Of a stretch of DNA of 49,434 bases, positions 41,782 to 49,286 are shown piece after piece; positions within the stretch are counted from its first letter, which is position 1; the number at the start of each line of letters is the position of its first letter. This stretch comes from Clostridiales bacterium. Its GTDB lineage: Bacteria; Bacillota; Clostridia; Lachnospirales; WQUN01. Location: NCBI GenBank assembly GCA_031287685.1, contig JAITSQ010000018.1:1-49434 (forward strand). Reading direction: 5' to 3'. The notes below the pieces were generated by a model. The model was not told the origin of the DNA. It ran no database searches and worked only from the letters and a program-made list of their open reading frames with translations. A program made the translations under genes and the position numbers.

Positions 41782-43011
41782 GTGACTACTGTTGTCGGCG
41801 TGTCGCAAGTAAATTACTACATTAAGTCGCTTTTGGATTATGACATAGTGTTGTCTGATTTGGCCGTGCGCGGCGAAGTGTCTAATTTTAAGGCGCACGA
41901 TTCCGGACACCTTTATTTCAGCCTGCGCGACGAAAACGCCAGCCTGCGGTGCGTGTGCTTTAAGGGCGACGCGCGGGGCTTGGGGTTTCTGCCGAAAAAC
42001 GGCGACGCGGTGGAGGCCGCCGGGCGGATCTCCGCGTATGAAAAAACGGGGGAATATCAGCTTTACGTCAACGCCGTAACCCTGACGGGGCGCGGCGGGC
42101 TTCACGACGATTTTGAGCGGGTCAAGGGCAGGCTGCTCGCGGAGGGGCTTTTTGAAGCGGAGCGCAAGCGGCCTGTTCCGCGATACTGCCTGAGCGTGGC
42201 GGTCGTGACGGCCCCGGCCGGCGCGGTGATTCACGATATAATCAACGTAATCAGCCGGCGCAACCGCTTTATCCGCGTTACCCTGGCCCCGGCGCGCGTT
42301 CAGGGGGAGGGCGCGGCAGAGGACGTGGCGCGCGCCTTGCGCGAGGTGAACGAGTGGGGCGGCGCGGATTGCGTGATTGTGGGGCGCGGGGGCGGCTCAA
42401 ACGAGGATTTGTCCGCGTTTAATGAGGAAATAGTGGCGCGGTCGATAGCCGCGTCGAAAATCCCGGTGATTTCCGCCGTGGGCCACGAGACCGATTTCAC
42501 GATAGCGGATATGGCCGCGGACCTCCGAGCGCCCACGCCGTCGGCCGCCGCCGAGATAGCCGCCTTTCCGGAGGCGGATTTTTCGGCCTTTGTCAGACGG
42601 CAGGCCGCGCGGGCGCGGGCCGCCGTCGAGCGGCGGATAAGCGGCTGCTCTGAGGAAACGGACGGTTTGTGGGCGCGCGTGGCCCGCGTACCCGGAGACG
42701 CCGTTAAAAAACGGCGCGAGGCGCTTTTTTTCGCGCTGAAACGGGCGGAAGCCGCGGCGTTTCACAGAATTGAGCTTGAAAAGGCCAAAGTCCGCGCGTT
42801 TGCCGCCGTCGCGGAGGCGAACAGCCCGCAAAGGGCGCTCTCGCGCGGATACGCGCTGATTCGGGGGGAACGGGGCGCGGTTCTCCGCGCGGAGGAGCTT
42901 CACGCCGGGGACGCGGTGAGCGTCGAGCTGAAAGGCGGAAAGGCCGAAGCGCGGATTATATCCGTGAGCCGCAATTCCGACAGTATAAACGAATTTAACG
43001 CAAAGAGTTGA
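41782..43011 (+). CDS. xseA: exodeoxyribonuclease VII large subunit XseA
   Basis: 409 aa from a GTG with GGAGCC site. OB domain (VRGEVSNFKAHDSGHLYFSLRD, about 28-49), then the catalytic domain with AVVTAPAGAVIHDIINV, VIVGRGGGSNEDLSAFN (about 195-211) and SAVGHETDFTIADMAADLRAPTP. The small subunit gene xseB, normally next, is not seen; a CPBP protease follows. Exo VII degrades single-stranded DNA in repair. Confidence 0.95.
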   Translation: MTTVVGVSQVNYYIKSLLDYDIVLSDLAVRGEVSNFKAHDSGHLYFSLRDENASLRCVCFKGDARGLGFLPKNGDAVEAAGRISAYEKTGEYQLYVNAVTLTGRGGLHDDFERVKGRLLAEGLFEAERKRPVPRYCLSVAVVTAPAGAVIHDIINVISRRNRFIRVTLAPARVQGEGAAEDVARALREVNEWGGADCVIVGRGGGSNEDLSAFNEEIVARSIAASKIPVISAVGHETDFTIADMAADLRAPTPSAAAEIAAFPEADFSAFVRRQAARARAAVERRISGCSEETDGLWARVARVPGDAVKKRREALFFALKRAEAAAFHRIELEKAKVRAFAAVAEANSPQRALSRGYALIRGERGAVLRAEELHAGDAVSVELKGGKAEARIISVSRNSDSINEFNAKS

Positions 43012-43015
43012 TAAA

Positions 43016-44008
43016 ATGAATACAAGTAATGAAAACATAAACAACGAACCGCCGGATAATAAGGCCGCCGTATTTACCGCGCGCCCCGCGAATCGCTATA
43101 TGCTCGGGCTTTCGGCGTACAGTATTCTTGTTCACGCGGCGATTTCGTATATTTTCGGCAAATTAGGCGGGTACCCGCAAAACCTCATGGCGGTGCAGAT
43201 AGCCTTTCAGCTTGTGCTGCTCGTGCCGCCGCTTGTGGTGTTTGTCAGGCTTTCCGGCGCGAAAATGTCCGAAGTCCTTCCGTTTCGCAAGGTCGGGGCG
43301 GTGAACGTCCTGCTCATAATAGGGATGGCGCTGTTCATCCAGCCGCTTCTTATGATTTTTTCGGCGGCGGCGATGTTTTTTTTCAAAAACGAGGTCAGCG
43401 ACTTTATGCAGGCGGGGATAGCCCAGGCGAACCCCGTCCTGTGTTTCGTCGCTTTGGCGGTGGCGCCGCCCGTGCTGGAGGAGGCAAGCTTCCGCGGGGC
43501 GGCTTATTTCGGCGCGAAAACGCCGCTTCTGCATCGCGTCCTGCTGACTTCGCTCTTTTTCGGCTTGGGCCATATGAACCCGCAGCAGCTGCTGTACGCG
43601 GTCGTGGCGGGGGTTTTTCTGGCCCTGCTGCGGCACTATACCGGGTCTATGTCGGCCTCAATTATCGCGCACTGCACCATAAACGGCTGGCAGACCCTGC
43701 TGAGCCTGCTGTATTTTAAGCTGGCGCCAAGCCTTGGCGGCGAGACCTCCGAGCTTGTCCGGAGAGCCTCCGAGGAGCCGGTCAGCCCGCTGGCCGCGCT
43801 GGGCGTAAGCGGCGTCCTGGCCGCGCTGACCCTGCCGGTCTTTCTGCTCCTGGGCTGGATTTTTTTGCGGAGAATCGGCGCGGAGGGCAACCCCTTCCGG
43901 CGGACGGCGGAGGAAAAAGCCGCGAAAACCCGGGTGTTCACTTGGGAATTCTGGGCCGTGATTGCCCTGTGCGCGGCGTATGAGGCGGCCTCCGCGCTTT
44001 CCGCGTAA
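43016..44008 (+). CDS. CPBP-family intramembrane glutamic protease
   Basis: 330 aa with about eight membrane segments. The three CPBP motifs are EEASFRG (about residues 150-156), the LFFGLGHMNPQQL segment and the late HCTINGWQ. They form the active site of Rce1-type proteases. Hydrophilic N-terminal tail (NTSNENINNEPPDNK). Role in Clostridia ranges from bacteriocin immunity to peptide processing; none can be chosen here. It overlaps the xseA region by closeness, 4 bp after its stop. Confidence 0.9.
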   Translation: MNTSNENINNEPPDNKAAVFTARPANRYMLGLSAYSILVHAAISYIFGKLGGYPQNLMAVQIAFQLVLLVPPLVVFVRLSGAKMSEVLPFRKVGAVNVLLIIGMALFIQPLLMIFSAAAMFFFKNEVSDFMQAGIAQANPVLCFVALAVAPPVLEEASFRGAAYFGAKTPLLHRVLLTSLFFGLGHMNPQQLLYAVVAGVFLALLRHYTGSMSASIIAHCTINGWQTLLSLLYFKLAPSLGGETSELVRRASEEPVSPLAALGVSGVLAALTLPVFLLLGWIFLRRIGAEGNPFRRTAEEKAAKTRVFTWEFWAVIALCAAYEAASALSA

Positions 44009-44061
44009 TATTGAGGAGGCAGGCCCCCGCGAAAAAAATTAAAAATTTTTTTTCAAAAACC

Positions 44062-44090
44062 CTAAAGTAATTGGCGAGGGGAGCCGATAA
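44062..44090 (+). promoter_or_regulatory. sigma-28 promoter of flagellin 1
   Basis: CTAAAG at the -35, 16 nt between TAAA and GCCGATAA. The TAAAGTAATTGGCG half is identical to that of flagellin 2. An A/T tract (AAAAAAATTAAAAATT) lies just upstream, like an UP element. FlgM at 7348 is the matching anti-sigma factor. Confidence 0.85.
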
Positions 44091-44154
44091 TGAATCGTAA
44101 GCGGTAAATACATAACAAAACCGCTTATAGCGTGAAAGGATTTCGCGCTTGAAC

Positions 44155-44182
44155 GGGCGGCGGACCCGCCCACGAAGGGAGA
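44155..44182 (+). promoter_or_regulatory. candidate CsrA-binding leader of flagellin 1
   Basis: GGGCGG, loop CGGAC, CCGCCC forms a hairpin showing GGA in its loop. A second GGA sits in the ribosome binding site AAGGGAGA, 8 nt before the ATG. This is the two-site layout of the Bacillus hag leader. The flagellin 2 leader has the same loop on another stem. Confidence 0.7.
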
Positions 44183-44189
44183 AATTTTT

Positions 44190-45620
44190 ATGAGTAACAC
44201 AGTAGTTCAAACTAACGTACTTGCGCTGAACAGCCACCGCAACCTTAAGGTAATCGGCGTGCTTCAGAGCCGTTCCTCGCAGAAACTGTCCTCCGGTTAC
44301 CGGATTAACAGCGCTGCGGACGACGCGGCCGGCCTCGCGATAAGCGAGAAGATGCGCAGCCAGATTCGCGGCCTTGACATGGCGAGCAAGAACAGCCAGG
44401 ACGCGCAGTCCCTGATTCAGACCGCCGAGGGCGGCCTTCAGGAAATCGACAACATGGTTCAGCGTATTCGTGAGCTTGTGGTTTACGCGAGCAACGATAC
44501 AAACGACCAGAAAGACGCCGAGAAGAGCCAGGGCGACCGTCAGAAAATCCAGGACGAAATCAACCAGCTCACCGTGGAAATCGACAGCATCTCCGGACGC
44601 GTTGAGTTCAACAAGAAGAAAGTAATCAACGGCGAGAGCACCGACTACAACGTTCGCTTTGGCGAAATAGCCGGACGGATGGAGCAGAACGTTGCCTCCT
44701 TCACGAAGGCTCTGGACAACATTTCTACCGCTCTTGCCACGCTGAGTTCTCTTACCGACGCTACCGGGCGCACCATTGGCCAGGCTATCTCGGACGCGAA
44801 CAACGGACTTTCTCTGACCAACTCCGCCGTCACGATGACCGCGAACTTCACCTATAGCGCCGGCTCCGGGAATCAGGTATCCTTTTCGATTGGCGGTCTG
44901 AGCCACGTTACCTACGCCGGTTCCAGCGCGTCCACCGGGATTTCGACTTCTGGCGGAGAAATTAACTCGGCCGTGTCGGACTACTCAGACGGCAACCGCG
45001 ACGTTATGCCCGCGCTTTCTGACGTCCTCAACAGCATCAACGCTTGGGAGTCCGCCGTTAAAGAAAAGGGTACGATTCTTACCTCCGCCGAGGCGCAGGC
45101 TCTTGACACCCTTAAGTCGAACCTCCGCACAGCTTACAACGCTGTCGGCAGCAATATCGACCTGTTCAACGAGGCGCACAATATTCAGGAAATCAAAACC
45201 CAGCAGGGTCTGTATTTCCAGGTGGGCGCGAACGCCGGCCAGGGTATGTACCTGTCGATTAACAAGATTAAGACCGACACGCTGGGCATTGGTAACGGCG
45301 GCGGCCAGAGCTTCATCGACGTGCGTGAGGAGACTGGGCGTAACACGACCGAGTACCTCAACACCCTTGACCGCGCTCTTACGATTGTTACGACCGAGCG
45401 CTCCAAACTCGGCGCGGCGTACAACCGTCTTGACTACACGATTAAGAGCCTCGACACCTCCAGCGAGAACCTGTCCGCTGCCGAGAGCCGCATAAGAGAC
45501 ACAGACATGGCGAAGGAAATGATGAACCTTACAAAGGCGAACGTTCTTCAGCAGGCTGGCGTTTCTATGCTCGCTCAGGCGAACCAGGCTCCGCAGAGCA
45601 TTCTGTCGCTGCTTAGGTAA
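44190..45620 (+). CDS. flagellin 1
   Basis: 476 aa filament subunit. N-terminal D0/D1 helices (SRSSQKLSSGYRINSAADDAAGLAISEKM region) and C-terminal D1/D0 (RDTDMAKEMMNLTKAN) are conserved. The central part (about 160-330) is a variable surface domain rich in Ser, Thr and Gly (FTYSAGSGNQVSFSIGGLSH). Codons differ from the surrounding genes: CGT, GCT and CAG are used more, fitting very high expression. No internal stop. Terminator at 45657. Confidence 0.97.
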   Translation: MSNTVVQTNVLALNSHRNLKVIGVLQSRSSQKLSSGYRINSAADDAAGLAISEKMRSQIRGLDMASKNSQDAQSLIQTAEGGLQEIDNMVQRIRELVVYASNDTNDQKDAEKSQGDRQKIQDEINQLTVEIDSISGRVEFNKKKVINGESTDYNVRFGEIAGRMEQNVASFTKALDNISTALATLSSLTDATGRTIGQAISDANNGLSLTNSAVTMTANFTYSAGSGNQVSFSIGGLSHVTYAGSSASTGISTSGGEINSAVSDYSDGNRDVMPALSDVLNSINAWESAVKEKGTILTSAEAQALDTLKSNLRTAYNAVGSNIDLFNEAHNIQEIKTQQGLYFQVGANAGQGMYLSINKIKTDTLGIGNGGGQSFIDVREETGRNTTEYLNTLDRALTIVTTERSKLGAAYNRLDYTIKSLDTSSENLSAAESRIRDTDMAKEMMNLTKANVLQQAGVSMLAQANQAPQSILSLLR

Positions 45621-45656
45621 TCTGGCAAGTACGTTTGAAAAGCTACTCATAAAAAC

Positions 45657-45684
45657 AAAAAGCCGGGGGAAACCCCGGTTTTTT
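45657..45684 (+). terminator. rho-independent terminator of flagellin 1
   Basis: AGCCGGGG and CCCCGGTT pair over a GAAA tetraloop, followed by TTTTTT. Confidence 0.85.
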
Positions 45685-45709
45685 GCTCTGTATAAAAAGG
45701 AGCCGCCTT

Positions 45710-46261
45710 ATGTCCCGCCGATATTTTGAACTTTTCGTATCCTCTTTCGTAATCAGCGCGTTTACGTTCGGCGGCGGATACGCCATTGTGCCGCTGTTTA
45801 AGCGCAAATTCGTGGACGACCTGCGGCTTATGAGCGAGGAGGAAATGCTCAACCTGATAGCGATAGCCCAGGCCGCGCCCGGCGCGATGGCCATAAATAC
45901 GGCTATGCTGGCGGGTTATAAGACGGCGGGGCTTGGCGGGGCAGCCTGCGCGGTCGTGGGGACAGTCCTGCCGCCGCTTGTGGTGATTTCCGCGGTTTCG
46001 GTTTTTTACCGCAGGCTGAGGGATAGTTACGCCGTATCGGCGGCGCTGGCGGCGATGGCGCCGGCGGTGGCGGCGACGGTGGCCTCCGCCGTGTGGAGCT
46101 TGGGCCGAGGGGTCATAAAAAGCCGCGGCGGCGCGCTGGCGGCGCTGGCGGCTTTCGTGGCGGCGGCGGTTTTCCGCGTGAACGTAATGTATATCGTGCT
46201 GGCTTTCGCGGCGGCGGGGTTCGTTTCCGGCTTCCTCCGCCCGGGAAGGGGGGGGCGGTAA
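45710..46261 (+). CDS. chromate transporter, N-terminal-type half
   Basis: 183 aa (ATG 45710, AAAGGAG site), six or so membrane helices. FTFGGGYAIVPLFKRKFVDD and QAAPGAMAINTAMLAGYKTAG are the CHR family signature. It is the short split form: two CHR halves encoded by adjacent genes, functioning together. Actual substrate may be chromate or sulphate-like anions; resistance is not proven. Stop overlaps the next start (TAATG). Confidence 0.9.
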   Translation: MSRRYFELFVSSFVISAFTFGGGYAIVPLFKRKFVDDLRLMSEEEMLNLIAIAQAAPGAMAINTAMLAGYKTAGLGGAACAVVGTVLPPLVVISAVSVFYRRLRDSYAVSAALAAMAPAVAATVASAVWSLGRGVIKSRGGALAALAAFVAAAVFRVNVMYIVLAFAAAGFVSGFLRPGRGGR

Positions 46262-46827
46262 TGATAGGCGCGCTTTATTTCGAGTTTTTCAAAATCGGGC
46301 TGTTTTCGGTCGGGGGCGGCTATTCGTCGTTCGCGCTGATTCAGCACAGGCTCGTGGAGGAGCTTGGCTGGCTCACGCCCGCCGAATTTACAGATGTGCT
46401 GACGATTTCGCAAATGACGCCGGGGCCCATTGCCATAAACGCCGCCACTTTTACGGGCGTAAAGACGGCCGGCCTGCTCGGCGGGCTGGCGGCGACGGCG
46501 GGCTATATAACCGCGCCGGCGTGCGTCGTCAGTATACTTGCGCATATGTACTTTAAGTACAAAAAAATGGATATTATGCAGGGGGTAATGAGCCTGCTTC
46601 GCCCAGCCGTGCTCGGGCTGATTTTTTCGGCGGCGGTTTCCGTGACCACGCTTGTTTTTTGGGGCGGGCGGCAAATATCCCTGGCCGCGCTTGACGTTAA
46701 ATCCGTAATTATATTCGCGATAGCTCTTTTCGCGCTCAGCGTGAAAATTCGGGGCAAAAAAATAAGCCCCGTGTGGGTCGTGGCCGTGAGCGGGGCGGCG
46801 GGTTTTTTGGCGGCGCTGCTTAAATAA
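46261..46827 (+). CDS. chromate transporter, second half
   Basis: 188 aa, again a CHR domain: FSVGGGYSSFALIQHRLVEE, ISQMTPGPIAINAATFTG. Together with the preceding gene it forms the antiparallel two-domain transporter. ATG overlaps the previous stop. Confidence 0.9.
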   Translation: MIGALYFEFFKIGLFSVGGGYSSFALIQHRLVEELGWLTPAEFTDVLTISQMTPGPIAINAATFTGVKTAGLLGGLAATAGYITAPACVVSILAHMYFKYKKMDIMQGVMSLLRPAVLGLIFSAAVSVTTLVFWGGRQISLAALDVKSVIIFAIALFALSVKIRGKKISPVWVVAVSGAAGFLAALLK

Positions 46828-46850
46828 TCTCCACACGCTATGAACAAGAG

Positions 46851-46882
46851 TTATCCACACCTGTGGATAACCGTGTGGACAA
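46851..46882. promoter_or_regulatory. cluster of DnaA-box-like sequences
   Basis: TTATCCACA (46851-46859) and TGTGGATAA (46862-46870) are two perfect DnaA boxes facing each other with CC between. TGTGGACAA (46874-46882) is a third with one mismatch. An AT-rich stretch (TACTATTAGTACAAAAAATG) follows. It could be an origin part, a DnaA-titration site, or simply a palindromic 3' end of the transporter genes. Confidence 0.5.
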
Positions 46883-46930
46883 CTGTACTATTAGTACAAA
46901 AAATGACGAAAAAAGTCAAATTATTGCGGA

Positions 46931-47764
46931 TTATCCCGAATAAACCGTGTTTTCATACGCGTTAATGAGCATAGGCGTGTAGTCGTCTTTTTTGAAAACC
47001 CTGTAAAACGGTTGGGCCGAACCCTTTTCCGTCTGCATATAGACAAGCTCGACGCGTTCGATGGACACGGGGCTGTACCCATAGATGTTTTGAAGCTCGT
47101 ACATACAGGACATAAGCGCCTCGTCGGGGGCGCATATTTCGCGTTTCTGCCCGGTGAAACCGACGGGCGCGGCGTACATAAACTCAACGCGGGATACTCC
47201 CGTATCGCCCACGGAAATTATGAGGAAATTGCTGTTGACGACGAATTTCCCGTATTTCTGGCGAAATTCAAAGGTAAGTCCGTCGCTTGAGGAGTAGGAG
47301 AGGTCCTCGCGAAAATCCGGCACGCCGAGCCGCTTCAGGAAATCGGAGCAGACGCGCCGCGCCTCCGCCGGGTCGGGAGAGGCCGCCTTGACGTCCCGGT
47401 TTCGGTAGAGCACGTAGCCGTCGCTTGCGATTGTCAGAGACTCCCAGTCTGTGCGATAGACGAACCGGTTGTCCTCTATATTGAAGTCCGCCTGGCTGGG
47501 GTTTTTAATGAAAATATCGCGGAGGGCTTCATGGCTGTACTCGCTGGAAAGTTGGACGGCTAGGCCGCGCATTGGCGGAAAGGGCAGGTTTATCGGACAG
47601 TCCATTGAAATGTTGTTGTTCTGAAGAACTGTTTTTATGTCCGCGGCGCGGCGCGGCGTCAGGTGGTATTTATTGCTTGAATACAGCGCGTTGCACACAA
47701 AAAGAAAAAGATTCGTCAGGCACAGCGCGGCGATTATGCAGGTTTTGGCTTTGTTCCAGTACAT
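46931..47764 (-). CDS. YycI-like membrane-anchored protein
   Basis: 277 aa from ATG 47764 (AAAAGGTGAGATA before it). N-terminal WNKAKTCIIAALCLTNLFLF is the classic anchor of YycI, a periplasmic-side regulator of the essential WalKR (YycGF) two-component system. The rest is a beta-rich extracytoplasmic domain. No walK, walR or yycH is nearby in the window, so the gene stands apart from its usual cluster. It lies between the chromate transporter (convergent) and flagellin 2 on the same strand. Confidence 0.8.
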   Translation of the reverse strand: MYWNKAKTCIIAALCLTNLFLFVCNALYSSNKYHLTPRRAADIKTVLQNNNISMDCPINLPFPPMRGLAVQLSSEYSHEALRDIFIKNPSQADFNIEDNRFVYRTDWESLTIASDGYVLYRNRDVKAASPDPAEARRVCSDFLKRLGVPDFREDLSYSSSDGLTFEFRQKYGKFVVNSNFLIISVGDTGVSRVEFMYAAPVGFTGQKREICAPDEALMSCMYELQNIYGYSPVSIERVELVYMQTEKGSAQPFYRVFKKDDYTPMLINAYENTVYSG

Positions 47765-47790
47765 TATCTCACCTTTTTTCGGCATACGAA

Positions 47791-47816
47791 AGAGGCGGGA
47801 GAAAAAACCCGCCTCT
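47791..47816 (-). terminator. terminator of flagellin 2
   Basis: AGAGGCGGG and CCCGCCTCT form a strong stem over an A-rich loop (T-rich on the minus strand), followed on the minus strand by TTTCG. The T run is short. It separates flagellin 2 from the YycI-like gene. Confidence 0.65.
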
Positions 47817-47835
47817 TACATTATAACATAAATAT

Positions 47836-49119
47836 TTACTTAAGCAAGGACAAGATGCTTTGCGGAGCCTGAGTGGCCTGCGTGAGCATAGATATTCCGG
47901 CTTGGTTAAGAACGTTGGCCTTTGTAAGATTCATCATTTCCTTCGCCATATCCGCGTCCCTTATGCGGCTTTCGGAGGCGGAAAGATTTTCGCTCGTCAC
48001 GTCAAGGCTCTTTATTGCGTGCTCAAGGCGGTTATAAGAGGCGCCGAGCTTTGAGCGCTCGGTCGTGACAATCGTAAGGGCGCGGTCAAGGGTGTTGAGG
48101 TATTCGGTTGTGTTGCGGCCGGTTTCCTTGCGCACGTCGATGAGAGACTGCCCTATGCCGTTGCCAATGCCCAGCGTGTCGGTCTTAATCTTGTTAATCG
48201 ACAGGTACATACCCTGGCCGGCGTTTGGCCCCACCTGGAAATACAGACCGGTTTTATGAGTATCGCCGGCCAGTATGCCCGATTCAAGCTGCAAATCTAT
48301 TGAGGAGCCGGCGGCGTTTGCCGCGAGGCGGAGATTCGTCCTTATGTCGTCAAGGGCGTAGGCCTGCTCGGAGGTGAAAACCTTGCCCATAAGTTTGGCC
48401 GAAGTCTCCCACGCGCTTATCTTGCCCATAATACAGCTGAGGTCGGGAACGACGTAAAACGAATCCGAAAACGCGGTGCTGAAAGAGTTAAAAACGGTCA
48501 CCATAGAATCCGCGTCGGCGTATAAGTCCGTAAGCTCTAATCCCGTAGCGTCCGTAATCCCGCTGAGCTTATCCATAGCGTCCTGAATGTTATTCACGGC
48601 AAGATACCACGCGTCCAGGTTTTCGTCGAGCTTGCACACTATTTCGGCCAGACGGACAAGACCGTCGGTGCTTTCGCCGTTTATGACCTTTTTGTTGTTG
48701 AACTCGACGCGTTCGGAGGTCAGGTCTATTTCCTGGGTCAGGTAGTCGATTTCATTCTGAATCTTCTGACGGTCGCCCTCGGTCTTTTCGGTGTCCCGCT
48801 GGTCGTTTGTGTCGTTTGAGGCGTAAACCACAAGCTCCCGTATGCGCTGAACCATGCCGTCAATCTCGGATAAACCGCCCTCCGCCGTCTGTATGAGAGA
48901 CTGCGCGTCGGCGCTGTTTTTGCTCGCCATATCAAGCCCGTGAATCTGGCTGCGCATTTTTTCGCTTATGGCTAAGCCCGCCGCGTCGTCCGCCGCGGAG
49001 TTTATGCGATAGCCGGAGGCTAAGCGCTGGGACGCGCGGGACTGCTGAACGCCGACGACCTTAAGGTTGCGGTGAGAGTTAAGGGCTTGTATATTTGTCT
49101 GGACTACTGTGTTGCTCAT
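47836..49119 (-). CDS. flagellin 2
   Basis: 427 aa from ATG 49119 with GGGAGA site. N-terminus SRASQRLASGYRINSAADDA and C-terminus RIRDADMAKEMMNLTKANV are close to flagellin 1. The middle (about 155-305) differs in sequence and is shorter. Codons follow the genome norm (e.g. CGC, CGG, GCC) rather than the adapted set of flagellin 1, so lower expression or a special location is likely. It is inverted with respect to flagellin 1, about 2.2 kb away. Confidence 0.96.
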   Translation of the reverse strand: MSNTVVQTNIQALNSHRNLKVVGVQQSRASQRLASGYRINSAADDAAGLAISEKMRSQIHGLDMASKNSADAQSLIQTAEGGLSEIDGMVQRIRELVVYASNDTNDQRDTEKTEGDRQKIQNEIDYLTQEIDLTSERVEFNNKKVINGESTDGLVRLAEIVCKLDENLDAWYLAVNNIQDAMDKLSGITDATGLELTDLYADADSMVTVFNSFSTAFSDSFYVVPDLSCIMGKISAWETSAKLMGKVFTSEQAYALDDIRTNLRLAANAAGSSIDLQLESGILAGDTHKTGLYFQVGPNAGQGMYLSINKIKTDTLGIGNGIGQSLIDVRKETGRNTTEYLNTLDRALTIVTTERSKLGASYNRLEHAIKSLDVTSENLSASESRIRDADMAKEMMNLTKANVLNQAGISMLTQATQAPQSILSLLK

Positions 49120-49125
49120 AAAAAA

Positions 49126-49167
49126 TCTCCCTTCGCGGGCCGCCGTTCGGGCAAAGTCCGTTTGCCC
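49126..49167 (-). promoter_or_regulatory. candidate CsrA-binding leader of flagellin 2
   Basis: Minus strand GGGCAAA, loop CGGAC, TTTGCCC: a perfect 7-bp stem presenting GGA. It is followed at 49134-49126 by the site GAAGGGAGA with a second GGA. The loop is the same as in flagellin 1, while the stem has compensating base changes. Confidence 0.7.
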
Positions 49168-49210
49168 CGGCGTATGCGCCCGGTATGTATTATCGTATCT
49201 TGCAAATAAT

Positions 49211-49239
49211 TTATCGGCAGGCCGCGCCAATTACTTTAG
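49211..49239 (-). promoter_or_regulatory. sigma-28 promoter of flagellin 2
   Basis: Minus strand CTAAAG, 16 nt between TAAA and GCCGATAA. Fourteen bases from TAAA onward are identical to flagellin 1. Upstream A-rich tract AAAAAAATTAAGAAAAATT. Confidence 0.85.
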
Positions 49240-49286
49240 CGTTTTCGTTAAATTTTTCTTAATTTTTTTATTGCCGCCTCGCCTGG

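Noticed and set aside
43012-43100. xseB, the small subunit of exonuclease VII, after xseA
   Set aside because: The following frame is the CPBP protease; no short helical XseB-like ORF was found.
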